The notes beneath the pieces were generated by a model, which was given only the letters and a program-made list of their open reading frames with translations, made no database searches and had not been told where the DNA came from. A stretch of 35,150 nt of DNA from Pseudomonas fluorescens. Its GTDB lineage: Bacteria > Pseudomonadota > Gammaproteobacteria > Pseudomonadales > Pseudomonadaceae. The position numbers and the translations under genes were made by a program. This document shows positions 6,843 through 15,098 of this stretch, piece after piece. The stretch is from positions 1 through 35,150 of the forward strand of contig NZ_JAGGOF010000064.1 in assembly GCF_018614775.1 (NCBI RefSeq), read 5' to 3'. Within the stretch, counting starts at the first letter, position 1; each line of letters starts with the position of its first letter.

Positions 6843-9773
6843 ATGCAATCACGCCGTCCCGTACCCGACCAAGCCAGACGCCTCGCTGCACTGAAAGCTT
6901 TTTGTGACAGAGCGCTGGATACCTATCCCGAATTCAGCTGCGATGAGCTATTCGAGCTCGATTTCTGGGATGGCTTCGACTTCCTGCGCGTTGCCGATGA
7001 CTGGGTCAGACAGCATCCACAGGAAGGCACCCGGGCATTGGCTGACGGTTTTGTGTTTCCGACCGTCTGGGAAGACCTGGAAGACCGCCGCGACCAACAG
7101 CGCTACGGCTTACAGTACCGCCTCTGCGATGCGTGGATCACGGCTCACCCCGATGCCTACGCACTGGAGCAGATCGGTGCGCGATTGCAGCATATGCTGC
7201 AATTTGCTTTCGAGGACAGCGACTATCCACTGCCCACGGAGGACGACAGCCCTGCCTATTACCGCAGACGTCCAGAACACGCCTGGGCCTTCCCCGATGT
7301 GCCGACGTGCATCAACCGCCTGAGCAACTACCCGCCCACTCCCGCCTGGCAGACCTTTGCCGAATGGTTGCTGGACGGCAGCTGGAACCGTGTGCAGCCC
7401 CCTTCCCCGCCTGATGAAGAGCAACGGAAAGTCGCTGACGCGTTTCTCTACGTGCACAAGGACATCGAGCGCATTGCTTTGGCCCTGATGGAGGCTGGCC
7501 GGCTCGATTACCCTCGCTTCGTCCGGGCGGCCAATACCTGGGGTCGCGCCATGATGTTCTACACGGACGACACCGGGCTTGCCAGCGATGACATAGACCT
7601 GAGTCGGTACGCCGATGAAGCGTTCGACGAGGACGCTCCGGATGACGAAGCCCCTGACGACGAGGGACTCGAGGCAGAGCAACTTCAGGGTGAAGATCCC
7701 CTATTTGAAGAACCGGCCGAGGTGCCACCTGAACTGGCGAACTTCACCGTTCGTTATGTCGAAGATGCCCTGGCCGGATTACCCGACAATGCCGCGAAGC
7801 TGGCTGACACCTTTCGTTCGGTAGAGGTCTATCAGACCCGCTGGATGCTGCAGGCACTGGCGGTTATCGAACGACTGGGCATGACCCCTGACACCTTCTA
7901 TGACAGCTTTGGCAATACCGCCGCCGTGCTCGAACGTTTCCTATTGCTCCAGGAATTGCCCGGGGACGCATCGCCGGAGCTGCTCGCGGCGCTGACCGGC
8001 TTTTCAAGAAATACCCTGCTGACTGCCCTGCCCTACGCCGGGCAGGCCAGCCGAGTGATACTCGACGCGCTCGGCTGGCATGACCTGCAAGCCTTTCAGC
8101 GTGAGTACCTGAACATCGCCCTCGCCCCTCGGTCCGGCTGGGGCAGCGACCTGCCCAATTCATTGGATGAAACCGTAGGTGTGGTGGACCGCTACCTGCT
8201 GGACAAGGCGCTGGCCGAGGCCGACCCGCAGCACTTGCGCGAATACCTCGCCGCACTCGCCCAGTCGCACTGGGCGTTTCCCGAAACGCGCGTGCTGCTC
8301 GACGCCTATCAGGGCATCGGTCGACCGGCACTGGAAAAGAAGTTGACCCGCCATGCACAGTCGGCGATGCGCATCTATGGGGTATTCCCCGTCACGCATC
8401 CGGACGACGTACGCCAGCGCTATCTGACGCTGAAGAAACTGCACAAGGAGGTGCGCAAGTACGGTGCTCAACGGCAGGCCAACTCCCACTCAGCGGTGCA
8501 GGCAGGGTTGGAAAACCTGGCGCGTGTTGCCGGTTATCCCTCGGCGATTCGCCTGGAATGGGCGATGGAATCGGAGATCGCCGAATCCGCCCTGACGGCC
8601 GCCACCATCGATGGCTATGACGTCACGGTGGTGATCGACGGCCTGTCGCCCACGTTACGCATCTGCAAAGGCGCAAAGACGCTCAAGACCGCACCGCCGG
8701 CGATTCGCAAACACGCAGACTTCGTCGCCCTCAAAACCCAGCAGACCCAACTCCAGGAACAGATCGCCCGCTTCTGCCGCACCCTGGAAGCAATGATGAG
8801 CAGCGGCGAGACCCTGGTCCTGGATGTTCTGAAGACCCTGTTGAAAATGCCCGCAGTCCGCCTGCTGCTGGAGCAACTGATCGTACAAGCCGATGATGCT
8901 GCGCTGGGCTGGCTCGACAGCGCAAGGCTGACGGTGACCGACCTTGAAGGCCGCCAATACGCCATCGAACAGAACCTGCGCATTGCTCACCCTTATCATC
9001 TGTTCACGGCAGGACAACTGTCGGCCTGGCAGAAAGAAGTCGTCAGCCATCGCCGCGTGCAGCCGTTCAAGCAGGCCTTTCGCGAACTGTACTTGCTGAC
9101 ACCCGCCGAGCGGGATACGCGCTTGTGGTCCAATCGATTTGCCGGCCACCGCCTGAAAGGCAAAGTCGCCGCCCGGTTGCTGCAGGTGCGCAACTGGTCG
9201 ACCTCAAGCGTCGAGGACATCTATTACGAGAGCAAGGAGCACGGCATCTACGCCACCTTCAACTTTCTGGAGACCGGTCATTACCTGTCTGAAACCGAAC
9301 ACTTCACCTTCGATACGATAGCGTTCCACCGCGACCAGAAAGCCCTGCCGCTGGAACAGGTACCGCCCCTGCTGTTTTCGGAAGTCATGCGTGATGCCGA
9401 CCTGCTGGTTTCCGTGGCCCACGCCGCGGACGGCTACAGCACCAGTCACGAAACCCTGCAGCGACGCACCGAACTGGTCGGCGAACTGATCGAGGGGTTG
9501 GGACTGCAAAACGTCAGATGTGAGGGGCATTTTCTGCACATTACCGGCCAACGAGCGAACTACCGCATTCATCTGGGCAGCGCAGCCATCCATATCGAAC
9601 CCGGCAACTACCTGTGCATCGTGCCGGTTGGCGGCAGCGCCCCCGACTTCTATCTGCCGTTCGCCGACACCGACAGGAAAATGGCCGAAGTGCTGAGCAA
9701 AATGTTTTTGTTGCTGGACGACATGGACATCACCGACAGCCAGATACTGGAGCAGATAGAGCGGGCGGGTTGA
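6843..9773 (+). CDS. DUF4132 domain-containing protein
   Basis: This is a large soluble protein of 976 residues. The second half matches the DUF4132 type seen in E. coli YehI and MolR relatives: a region around residues 510-720 (LKKLHKEVRKYGAQRQANS, then LRICKGAKTLKTAPPAIRKH) and the conserved end (about 850-970) with DADLLVSVAHA, YRIHLGSAAIHI and YLPFADTDRKMAEVLSKMFL (DUF7737-like). A very acidic linker occupies about residues 257-298. No WGR domain is visible, unlike several relatives. YehI-type genes often accompany a MoxR ATPase, a VWA protein and a SWIM protein, and none is present here. The start has no good ribosome-binding site, so translation may depend on the upstream gene. The biochemical role is unknown. 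Confidence 0.85.
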   Translation: MQSRRPVPDQARRLAALKAFCDRALDTYPEFSCDELFELDFWDGFDFLRVADDWVRQHPQEGTRALADGFVFPTVWEDLEDRRDQQRYGLQYRLCDAWITAHPDAYALEQIGARLQHMLQFAFEDSDYPLPTEDDSPAYYRRRPEHAWAFPDVPTCINRLSNYPPTPAWQTFAEWLLDGSWNRVQPPSPPDEEQRKVADAFLYVHKDIERIALALMEAGRLDYPRFVRAANTWGRAMMFYTDDTGLASDDIDLSRYADEAFDEDAPDDEAPDDEGLEAEQLQGEDPLFEEPAEVPPELANFTVRYVEDALAGLPDNAAKLADTFRSVEVYQTRWMLQALAVIERLGMTPDTFYDSFGNTAAVLERFLLLQELPGDASPELLAALTGFSRNTLLTALPYAGQASRVILDALGWHDLQAFQREYLNIALAPRSGWGSDLPNSLDETVGVVDRYLLDKALAEADPQHLREYLAALAQSHWAFPETRVLLDAYQGIGRPALEKKLTRHAQSAMRIYGVFPVTHPDDVRQRYLTLKKLHKEVRKYGAQRQANSHSAVQAGLENLARVAGYPSAIRLEWAMESEIAESALTAATIDGYDVTVVIDGLSPTLRICKGAKTLKTAPPAIRKHADFVALKTQQTQLQEQIARFCRTLEAMMSSGETLVLDVLKTLLKMPAVRLLLEQLIVQADDAALGWLDSARLTVTDLEGRQYAIEQNLRIAHPYHLFTAGQLSAWQKEVVSHRRVQPFKQAFRELYLLTPAERDTRLWSNRFAGHRLKGKVAARLLQVRNWSTSSVEDIYYESKEHGIYATFNFLETGHYLSETEHFTFDTIAFHRDQKALPLEQVPPLLFSEVMRDADLLVSVAHAADGYSTSHETLQRRTELVGELIEGLGLQNVRCEGHFLHITGQRANYRIHLGSAAIHIEPGNYLCIVPVGGSAPDFYLPFADTDRKMAEVLSKMFLLLDDMDITDSQILEQIERAG

Positions 9774-10191
9774 TGTTGGGCTTGTTGGCGACTTCGTGTT
9801 CTAAGGCGGCTTGGCCTGTTTGACGTGGGGCCCGCAGCCAAACATACCCAGAAACATCAGGCCCATGGAACGAGGCTACGTAACCTTGCGCCTTTGCCTA
9901 CAACTAAGCCAGAATCCGCCCGCTTGTGCGCCTTGGCCTGCACCGGTAGCTTGGTTCCCGTCACTGATCATCAGTGATCGGGTTTAGCGACCCGAAGGGT
10001 ATGGACGCATCAGCACTCCTGATCTCGTTGCAGGTATTCATGTCTGCAATGGTTGTAATGGTGGCTGTGCGCGGGAGATCTTCGGGTCTGCCGGGCTCCT
10101 GTACCCCCGGTTCGCTAACCTGCGTGCAGCCGCCACCCTTACTTGCTTAGCGACAAGTCATGGTGGCTCAATCAGGTTCAGGAGATTCACC
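9774..10191 (+). other. Structured non-coding leader region before the DUF6124 gene
   Basis: These 418 bases between the DUF4132 stop and the DUF6124 start hold no convincing gene. From 9961 on they fold into a series of hairpins: TCACTGA/TCAGTGA (9961-9977), CGGGT/ACCCG (9979-9994), a 9-bp stem with a TTCA loop (10028-10049), the C4-like element (10059-10135) and ACTTG/CAAGT (10141-10158). The first 190 bases show nothing that I can assign. Confidence 0.6.
10059..10135 (+). ncRNA. C4-antisense-like structured RNA upstream of the DUF6124 gene
   Basis: A 14-bp outer stem (10059-10072 with 10122-10135, three G-U pairs) encloses two hairpins. One is AGATC/GGTCT with a UUCG loop (10076-10089). 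The other is CCGGG/CCCGG (10091-10110). The loop of the second hairpin is CTCCTG (10096-10101), complementary to CAGGAG at 10179-10184, the ribosome-binding site of the DUF6124 gene. AACCTG (10117-10122) is complementary to CAGGTT (10173-10178) just before it. Two short antisense segments matched to two adjacent target segments over a ribosome-binding site is the known arrangement of c4 RNA in phages P1 and P7 (Rfam C4 family). Assignment to that family is from memory of its logic, not from a covariance search. Confidence 0.65.
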
Positions 10192-10545
10192 ATGTTCAAG
10201 GTCACACCCAATCCTCCGGAAACAAACCCCACCGCCACCGGCCTCGACCCGAAAAAAGTCCAGGAAGCTACCGACCGCGCGCTGGATTTCTACTTGAAAC
10301 CCAAGGATACCGACACCAAAAGCGAACCCGCACCGGGCCAGCTCTTCACGGTCGTCGACGGCATCGACACTGAAAGCCTGCTCGCCAACCTCAGCGAAAA
10401 CCTCGCCTCGGCCAACGCCATGATCAACGACCTGGCATTCGACCTTGAAGGATCACGCCGACATGTGGCGCTGGGAATTCAGCAAGTGATTAAGCTCAGC
10501 GAACTGCTGGCGAATCGGGCGTTGGATAACGTCGATCCGCGCTAG
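10192..10545 (+). CDS. DUF6124 family protein
   Basis: The protein has 117 residues and begins MFKVTPNPPETNP, a start typical of this Pseudomonas-specific family (earlier grouped with DUF3077). The first half is polar and probably disordered. The second half, FTVVDGIDTESLLANLSENL followed by GIQQVIKLSELLANRAL, is predicted to form a helical bundle. GGAG at 10181-10184 is 7 nt before the ATG and lies inside the segment targeted by the upstream C4-like RNA, so translation is probably RNA-controlled. The function is unknown. These genes occur in several copies per genome in the genus, which is my recollection. Confidence 0.8.
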   Translation: MFKVTPNPPETNPTATGLDPKKVQEATDRALDFYLKPKDTDTKSEPAPGQLFTVVDGIDTESLLANLSENLASANAMINDLAFDLEGSRRHVALGIQQVIKLSELLANRALDNVDPR

Positions 10546-10602
10546 TCCCAAGTCCGTGGCGTTGTAGCGAAATCACCACCTGAAAATCAAACGCCAGAAA
10601 CG

Positions 10603-10635
10603 AAAAAGCCCCTGAAATGTTCATTTCAGGGGCTT
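10603..10635 (-). terminator. Intrinsic terminator of the toxin-antitoxin operon
   Basis: A 12-13-bp stem AAGCCCCTGAAAT/ATTTCAGGGGCTT (10606-10618 with 10623-10635) surrounds a 4-nt loop. On the minus strand it is followed by five T residues (complement of 10603-10607). It lies 33 nt beyond the toxin stop. The hairpin sequence is nearly the same as the terminator at 11361-11393. Confidence 0.85.
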
Positions 10636-10668
10636 GGCTCTATCAATTATGTCGAAATGAAAGCTTAG

Positions 10669-10953
10669 TCAAACTCGACTGGTGGCGACTTCATAAACTT
10701 CGTCGTCGCGTCTTGCACCTACACACAGGACCAAGACAATTTCGGTGCCGTTGATGCGGTAGACGATGCGTACATCACCCGTCCGAATTCGACGATAACC
10801 GGCAAGCGCTCCACGAAGGGCCTTACCGATCTTATCTGGCTCTCCTTCTGAAATACGCTCGCGTATCACCTTCAGGATCTGCCTTGCCTTGGCATTGCCC
10901 AGCTGTTTCAGGTCGTGTTCAACATCGGGGTGAAACCGGACACTCCATTTCAT
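10669..10953 (-). CDS. RelE/ParE family type II toxin
   Basis: The protein has 94 residues with the RelE fold signature: VRFHPDVEHDLKQLG at the start, YRRIRTGDVRIVYRI in the middle strands and VGARRDDEVYEVA at the end. RelE-type members are mRNA interferases acting at the ribosome, while ParE-type members poison gyrase. The Arg-rich strand and GARRDDEVYE end fit the RelE/YafQ-like side better, but the target cannot be fixed from sequence. It follows its antitoxin by 10 nt. Confidence 0.9.
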   Translation of the reverse strand: MKWSVRFHPDVEHDLKQLGNAKARQILKVIRERISEGEPDKIGKALRGALAGYRRIRTGDVRIVYRINGTEIVLVLCVGARRDDEVYEVATSRV

Positions 10954-10963
10954 TAGCTGTTGC

Positions 10964-11245
10964 CTACCTGAAGCAAGCCTCCATATCCTCGAGGCTCACT
11001 GTGTTCTGTTCGTCTAGAGTTGTCAGACGCTCGATGGCCAGGCGCTCGGCGCGCAGATCTTCAAGCTCATCCTGCAGGGCTTGATAGGCGTCTACACCTA
11101 CCAACACCGCAGCCGGCTCGTTGTCTTTGAAAATCACCAGGTGTGTGACCTCTCCACTGGTGACTTCCTTCAATTTCGCACTGAAGCTGCGAACCATCGC
11201 TGTTGCGGAGACTGCCTGCTCAGCTCGGTCTAGGAGTGCACTCAT
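10964..11245 (-). CDS. Phd/YefM family type II antitoxin
   Basis: The protein has 93 residues. The N-terminal part (about 14-60), with TAMVRSFSAKLKEVTSGEVT and FKDNEPAAVLVGVDAY, is the Phd/YefM DNA-binding and dimerisation domain. The C-terminal tail rich in Glu, Leu and Arg should wrap around the toxin. It precedes the toxin, the usual order for autoregulated modules. An inverted repeat over the promoter upstream is a fitting operator. Confidence 0.9.
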   Translation of the reverse strand: MSALLDRAEQAVSATAMVRSFSAKLKEVTSGEVTHLVIFKDNEPAAVLVGVDAYQALQDELEDLRAERLAIERLTTLDEQNTVSLEDMEACFR

Positions 11246-11297
11246 GCGCTGGTTGCCTCATTTGTTTGTTAACGACGCTGTTTAGGCGCGCACCCTG

Positions 11298-11334
11298 AGT
11301 ATACGTAAAATGATGCGCAAAACAATGCGCATCA
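11298..11334 (-). promoter_or_regulatory. Toxin-antitoxin promoter with overlapping operator
   Basis: On the minus strand a -35 box TTGTTT (11325-11320) and a -10 box TATACT (11303-11298) are separated by 16 bp. The inverted repeat TGATGCGC/GCGCATCA (11311-11318 with 11327-11334, 8-nt gap) covers the -35 box and the spacer. This is the expected place for repression by the antitoxin-toxin complex. Confidence 0.65.
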
Positions 11335-11360
11335 AGATCATCCAAATCCCGAAAACGAAA

Positions 11361-11393
11361 AAACCCCTGAAATGTTCAACCATTTCAGGGGCT
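11361..11393 (-). terminator. Terminator downstream of tRNA-Ser
   Basis: A stem CCCCTGAAAT/ATTTCAGGGG with loop GTTCAACC is followed on the minus strand by six T residues. It ends transcription from the purC/tRNA-Ser direction. The hairpin arms match those of the terminator at 10603-10635. Confidence 0.85.
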
Positions 11394-11409
11394 TAGTCGT
11401 ATTCAATAA

Positions 11410-11499
11410 TGGCGGAGAGATAGGGATTTGAACCCTAGGTACTGTCGCCAGTACAACGGATTTCGAATCCGTCCCGTTCGGCCACTCCGGCATCTCTCC
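11410..11499 (-). tRNA. tRNA-Ser (anticodon CGA)
   Basis: This is a 90-nt class II tRNA. The acceptor arm is GGAGAGA/TCTCTCC with discriminator G and an encoded CCA (complement of 11410-11412). The anticodon stem ACGGA/TCCGT holds the loop TTCGAAA, giving anticodon CGA. A long variable arm (GTACTGGCGACAGTAC) and the T-loop GGTTCAAATCC are present. It lies 83 nt downstream of purC on the same strand. tRNA genes of this kind are frequent integration sites. Confidence 0.97.
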
Positions 11500-11582
11500 A
11501 GTGGCGCGCATCATACCAGCACATTCGCCGGAAGCGAACCCCCGAGCGAATTTTTTTCCGTGCTATCAGATGCTTGCGTCGA

Positions 11583-12296
11583 TTACAGCGGCACACCCAG
11601 GCGCTGGGCGACTTCTTCATAGGCTTCGATGACGTCACCGAGGCCCTGGCGGAAGCGGTCCTTGTCCATCTTCTTCTTGGTGGCCTTGTCCCAGAGGCGG
11701 CAGCCGTCCGGGCTGAATTCGTCACCCAGGACGATGGAGCCGTCGCTGAATACGCCGAATTCAAGCTTGAAGTCCACCAGCAGCAGGCCGGCGTCGTCGA
11801 ACAGCTTGCTCAGCACGTCGTTGACCTTGAGGGACAACTCCTTCATGCGAACCAGTTGCTCGGCGGTGCCCCAGCCGAAGGCCACGACGTGGGATTCGTT
11901 GATGAACGGATCGCCCTTGGCGTCGTCCTTCAGGAACAGTTCGAAGGTGTAGGGGTTGAGTTTCATGCCCTCTTCCACACCCAGGCGCTTGACCAGGCTG
12001 CCGGCAGCGTAGTTACGCACGACGCATTCGACCGGGATCATGTCCAGTTTCTTGACCAGGCACTCGTTGTCGCCCAGCAGCTTGTCGAACTGGGTCGGCA
12101 CGCCGGCGGCTTCGAGTTTCTGCATGATGAAGGCGTTGAACTTGTTGTTCACCATGCCTTTGCGGTCCAGCTGTTCGATGCGCTTGCCGTCGAACGCCGA
12201 GGTGTCGTTGCGAAACAGCAGGATCAAGCGGTCGGCGTCATCGGTCTTGTAAACCGACTTGGCTTTGCCGCGGTAGAGTTCTTCACGTTTTTCCAT
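11583..12296 (-). CDS. purC: Phosphoribosylaminoimidazole-succinocarboxamide synthase (SAICAR synthase)
   Basis: The protein has 237 residues, the family length. It joins aspartate to CAIR with ATP in purine biosynthesis. Visible motifs are [14 protein letters not shown] (nucleotide binding) near the start, [10 protein letters not shown], the substrate loop [16 protein letters not shown] in the middle and [10 protein letters not shown] followed by [13 protein letters not shown] near residues 170-205. It is the last protein gene of the dapA-bamC-MBL-purC series, with tRNA-Ser downstream. Confidence 0.97.
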   Translation of the reverse strand: MEKREELYRGKAKSVYKTDDADRLILLFRNDTSAFDGKRIEQLDRKGMVNNKFNAFIMQKLEAAGVPTQFDKLLGDNECLVKKLDMIPVECVVRNYAAGSLVKRLGVEEGMKLNPYTFELFLKDDAKGDPFINESHVVAFGWGTAEQLVRMKELSLKVNDVLSKLFDDAGLLLVDFKLEFGVFSDGSIVLGDEFSPDGCRLWDKATKKKMDKDRFRQGLGDVIEAYEEVAQRLGVPL

Positions 12297-12323
12297 GATG
12301 GGCTCCGCTTGCTAAGTAGTGGG

Positions 12324-13082
12324 CTAGGCGATATGTCGCCAGTCGAGCCCTGAATCTTGATCGGCCAGTTGCAGCCAGTCCGGGTCGCACCCGAGGGTGT
12401 CGACAAAACATTGCCGGGCCAGCTGCGGCAGGTTGTTCTTGCTGCTCAGATGGGCCAGGACCAGGTGTTGCAGGCCTTGCCAGCCCAACTCGGCCACCAG
12501 GTACGCCGCCTGGTGGTTGTTCAAATGTCCGTGTTCCCCGCCGACCCGCTGCTTGAGGAAGTACGGGTAGTACCCGCGCGCCAGCATGTCGCGGCAGTGG
12601 TTGGACTCGATCATCAAGGCATCGAGGTCCCGGTAACTGTCCATCACCCTGTCGCAATACGAACCCAGGTCGGTCAGCAAGCCGAAACGCCGCTCTCCGT
12701 CACTGAACACATACTGCGTCGGCTCACGGGCGTCATGCGCCACGCTGACCACGTTGATGTCCAGGCAACCGATACGCAATTGCTCGCCACCGGCGACAAA
12801 ACCCGCCGGCTCGATGGGCTTGCGCAGGCCGCCGAAGGTTCCACGGCTCAAATACACCGGCAGATTGTAGCGCCGAGACAGCAAACCCACGCCATGCACG
12901 TGGTCGGCATGTTCGTGGGTCACGAGTATCGCGCTCAGTTGCGCCGGATGCACACCCAGGCGCAACAGGCGTTTCTCGGTTTCCCGCAGGGAGAAACCAC
13001 AATCGACCAGCACGTACGTACCGGCGCTGGCTATCAGCGTGCCGTTCCCTTGGCTACCGCTGCCGAGAACGGCAAAACGCAT
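12324..13082 (-). CDS. MBL-fold metallo-hydrolase (YycJ/WalJ-like)
   Basis: The protein has 252 residues. The metallo-beta-lactamase motif THEHADH gives ligands His56, His58, Asp60 and His61. Further ligands are likely in SVAHDAREP, LTDLGSY and HLSSKN. The start MRFAVLGSGSQGNGTLI is characteristic of the YycJ group, which includes enzymes with exonuclease or RNase-like activity. The substrate here is not known. It lies 4 nt after bamC and 27 nt before purC and is probably co-transcribed. This position is conserved in Pseudomonas. Confidence 0.88.
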   Translation of the reverse strand: MRFAVLGSGSQGNGTLIASAGTYVLVDCGFSLRETEKRLLRLGVHPAQLSAILVTHEHADHVHGVGLLSRRYNLPVYLSRGTFGGLRKPIEPAGFVAGGEQLRIGCLDINVVSVAHDAREPTQYVFSDGERRFGLLTDLGSYCDRVMDSYRDLDALMIESNHCRDMLARGYYPYFLKQRVGGEHGHLNNHQAAYLVAELGWQGLQHLVLAHLSSKNNLPQLARQCFVDTLGCDPDWLQLADQDSGLDWRHIA

Positions 13083-13086
13083 CGGA

Positions 13087-14202
13087 TCAGCCCAGGTTGT
13101 CCTGAATCACGCCCAACACTTTGCGCGCCACTTCAGCCGGCGCCACGGTGTTGATGTTCTTCTCGACGGTGACCTGGACGTTGTCGCCCACCTTGCTCAG
13201 GCGAACCTGATAACGCTCGGCGCGGGCTTCAACTTCTTCCTTGTCCGGCTTGCTGCCGAACAGGCCACTGAAGAAGCCAGGCTTCTCGTCTTTCTTCTCG
13301 GCCTTTTCGGCGAGGTTGATGTAGTACAGGCCCAGGCTGCGGTTGATGTCTTCAACCCGCCACTCACCCTGCTCCAGCGCACGGCCGACGCTCGCCCAGG
13401 CACGGTCCAGGTCGGAACCGACGTTGAGCACCGGGTTACCGCTGCCGTCTTCGGTCAGGCTGACGCGGCTCGGCGTGTCGTAGTCCCGGGAAGCCAGCAT
13501 CGAGACGGAACCGCCCTGCTGTGCAGTACGGCTCATGCTGGCAAGCATGTCGTCTACCAGTGCAGCGTCGAGGCCGGTGTTGACCGAACGGTTGGTGAAG
13601 GCCACGTCGGCGGTGCTGCCGGCAGGACGCTCGGCGCTGACCACGTAGATTTCGCTGGTGTTGCGCTGCACGCCCGGCTCGATGCGCACCCGCACGCGGG
13701 TTTCGGCATCGGATGCGACGCCGGCGGCGGTCAGGCGCTTGCCCATGGCGGCGGACAATTCGTCAGCACGCTGCCAGGTGGTGGTGAACTCGCCGGTCTG
13801 CGGGCGTTGTTCGTCCAGGCGGAAACCGTTGTCCTGGAAGAACTGGATCGCCACGGGCCAGACTTCGGCCGGTGGATGCTGGCCCATGACCCAGCTGGAA
13901 TCGCCACTCTTCTGCAAGGTGTAGTCGCTGGCATCGGCCACGGCCGACAGCGGCTGTGGACGCGGGACGATGTATTCGCCCTTGGCGGTGTCGTCGGCGA
14001 CGTTGCGCGGGATCGGCAGCAGCGGATCCAGGCGCTTGGCGATGTTGACGTCTTGTGGCAATTGCATCGGTGCAGTCTGTTGCGCTTGCAGGTAATCGCT
14101 ACCACGGTCGCGGAAGTAACCTTCCGGCCCCCAGATCCATCCGCAGCCGCTGGTGCTGGAGATAATCAAGGCAAGTGCGGAAAGTCCGGCCATTCGCTTC
14201 AT
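13087..14202 (-). CDS. bamC: Outer membrane assembly lipoprotein BamC
   Basis: The protein has 371 residues. The start MKRMAGLSALALIISSTSGC is a lipoprotein signal, with Cys20 as the likely acylation site, although Thr at -3 is not the strict consensus. It is followed by GYFRDRGSDYLQAQ, typical of BamC, then two helix-grip domains (about 90-200 and 230-371). BamC belongs to the BAM complex that inserts beta-barrels into the outer membrane. The frame is open upstream to 14448, inside dapA. I chose the ATG at 14202 because it begins the signal peptide and lies 17 nt after dapA. Confidence 0.93.
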   Translation of the reverse strand: MKRMAGLSALALIISSTSGCGWIWGPEGYFRDRGSDYLQAQQTAPMQLPQDVNIAKRLDPLLPIPRNVADDTAKGEYIVPRPQPLSAVADASDYTLQKSGDSSWVMGQHPPAEVWPVAIQFFQDNGFRLDEQRPQTGEFTTTWQRADELSAAMGKRLTAAGVASDAETRVRVRIEPGVQRNTSEIYVVSAERPAGSTADVAFTNRSVNTGLDAALVDDMLASMSRTAQQGGSVSMLASRDYDTPSRVSLTEDGSGNPVLNVGSDLDRAWASVGRALEQGEWRVEDINRSLGLYYINLAEKAEKKDEKPGFFSGLFGSKPDKEEVEARAERYQVRLSKVGDNVQVTVEKNINTVAPAEVARKVLGVIQDNLG

Positions 14203-14219
14203 GCGTTGTACTTCCTCAA

Positions 14220-15098
14220 TTAAACCAGGACGCCGGACTGGCGCAGGGCCTGCCGCAGCGGTTCGTGACAGGTGTTGCTCAGCCAGGTGAGTGGCAAGCG
14301 GATACCTTCGTGCATCAGGCCCATTTCGACCAAAGCCCACTTCACCGGAATCGGGTTGGCTTCGATGAACAGGTCCTTGTGCAGCGGCATCAGTTTTTCG
14401 TTGATGGCCCGCGCGGTCTCGGCGTCGCCCTTGAGCGCGGCCTCGCACAGGTCGGCCATTTCGCGCGGGGCGACGTTGGCGGTGACGGAGATGTTGCCCT
14501 TGCCACCCAGCAGGATCAGCTCCACGGCGGTCGGATCATCACCGGACATCACGATGAAATCCTTGCTCACGCCATCGAGAATGGCCTTGGCGCGCTTCAT
14601 GTCGCCGGTGGCTTCCTTGATGCCAATGATATTCGGCACGGTGGACAGGCGGATCACAGTCTCGGCCTGCATGTCGCAGGAGGTGCGGCCAGGAACGTTA
14701 TAGAGGATCTGCGGGATGTCGACGGCTTCGGCGATGTGCTTGAAGTGCTGGTACAAGCCTTCCTGGGTCGGCTTGTTGTAGTAGGGAACGACCAGCAGGC
14801 AGGCGTCGGCACCGGCTTCCTTGGCGTTGCGGGTCAGCTCGACGGCTTCGCGGGTCGAGTTGGCGCCGGTACCGGCGATGACCGGGATGCGACCGTTGAC
14901 CTGCTTGACCACGGCACGGATGACTTCGATGTGCTCGTTGACGTCGAGGGTGGCCGACTCGCCGGTGGTACCGACGGCGACGATGGCATGGGTGCCGTTT
15001 TCAAGGTGGAAGTCCACGAGTTTGCTGAGGCTGGCCCAGTCAAGATGCCCTTGTGCATCCATGGGTGTGACCAGTGCCACCATACTGCCCGCAATCAT
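14220..15098 (-). CDS. dapA: 4-hydroxy-tetrahydrodipicolinate synthase
   Basis: The protein has 292 residues, exactly the family norm. It condenses pyruvate with aspartate semialdehyde, the first committed step to diaminopimelate and lysine. Key residues are visible: Thr44-Thr45 in [10 protein letters not shown], Tyr107 in [12 protein letters not shown], Tyr133 in ILYNVPGRT and the Schiff-base lysine Lys161 in GIKEATGD. An ATG at 15146 exists, but the ATG at 15098 with GGAG 9 nt upstream matches the known N-terminus [13 protein letters not shown]. Confidence 0.97.
   Translation of the reverse strand: MIAGSMVALVTPMDAQGHLDWASLSKLVDFHLENGTHAIVAVGTTGESATLDVNEHIEVIRAVVKQVNGRIPVIAGTGANSTREAVELTRNAKEAGADACLLVVPYYNKPTQEGLYQHFKHIAEAVDIPQILYNVPGRTSCDMQAETVIRLSTVPNIIGIKEATGDMKRAKAILDGVSKDFIVMSGDDPTAVELILLGGKGNISVTANVAPREMADLCEAALKGDAETARAINEKLMPLHKDLFIEANPIPVKWALVEMGLMHEGIRLPLTWLSNTCHEPLRQALRQSGVLV

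Noticed and set aside
6812..6907. ATG overlapping the stop of the 146-residue protein (TGATG)
   Set aside because: It opens only a 31-codon frame out of phase with DUF4132 and has no conserved character. The DUF4132 frame beginning at 6843 has a plausible N-terminus.
10143..10373. 76-codon frame through the DUF6124 leader
   Set aside because: It starts in structured leader RNA and continues out of frame through the DUF6124 gene, with no ribosome-binding site.
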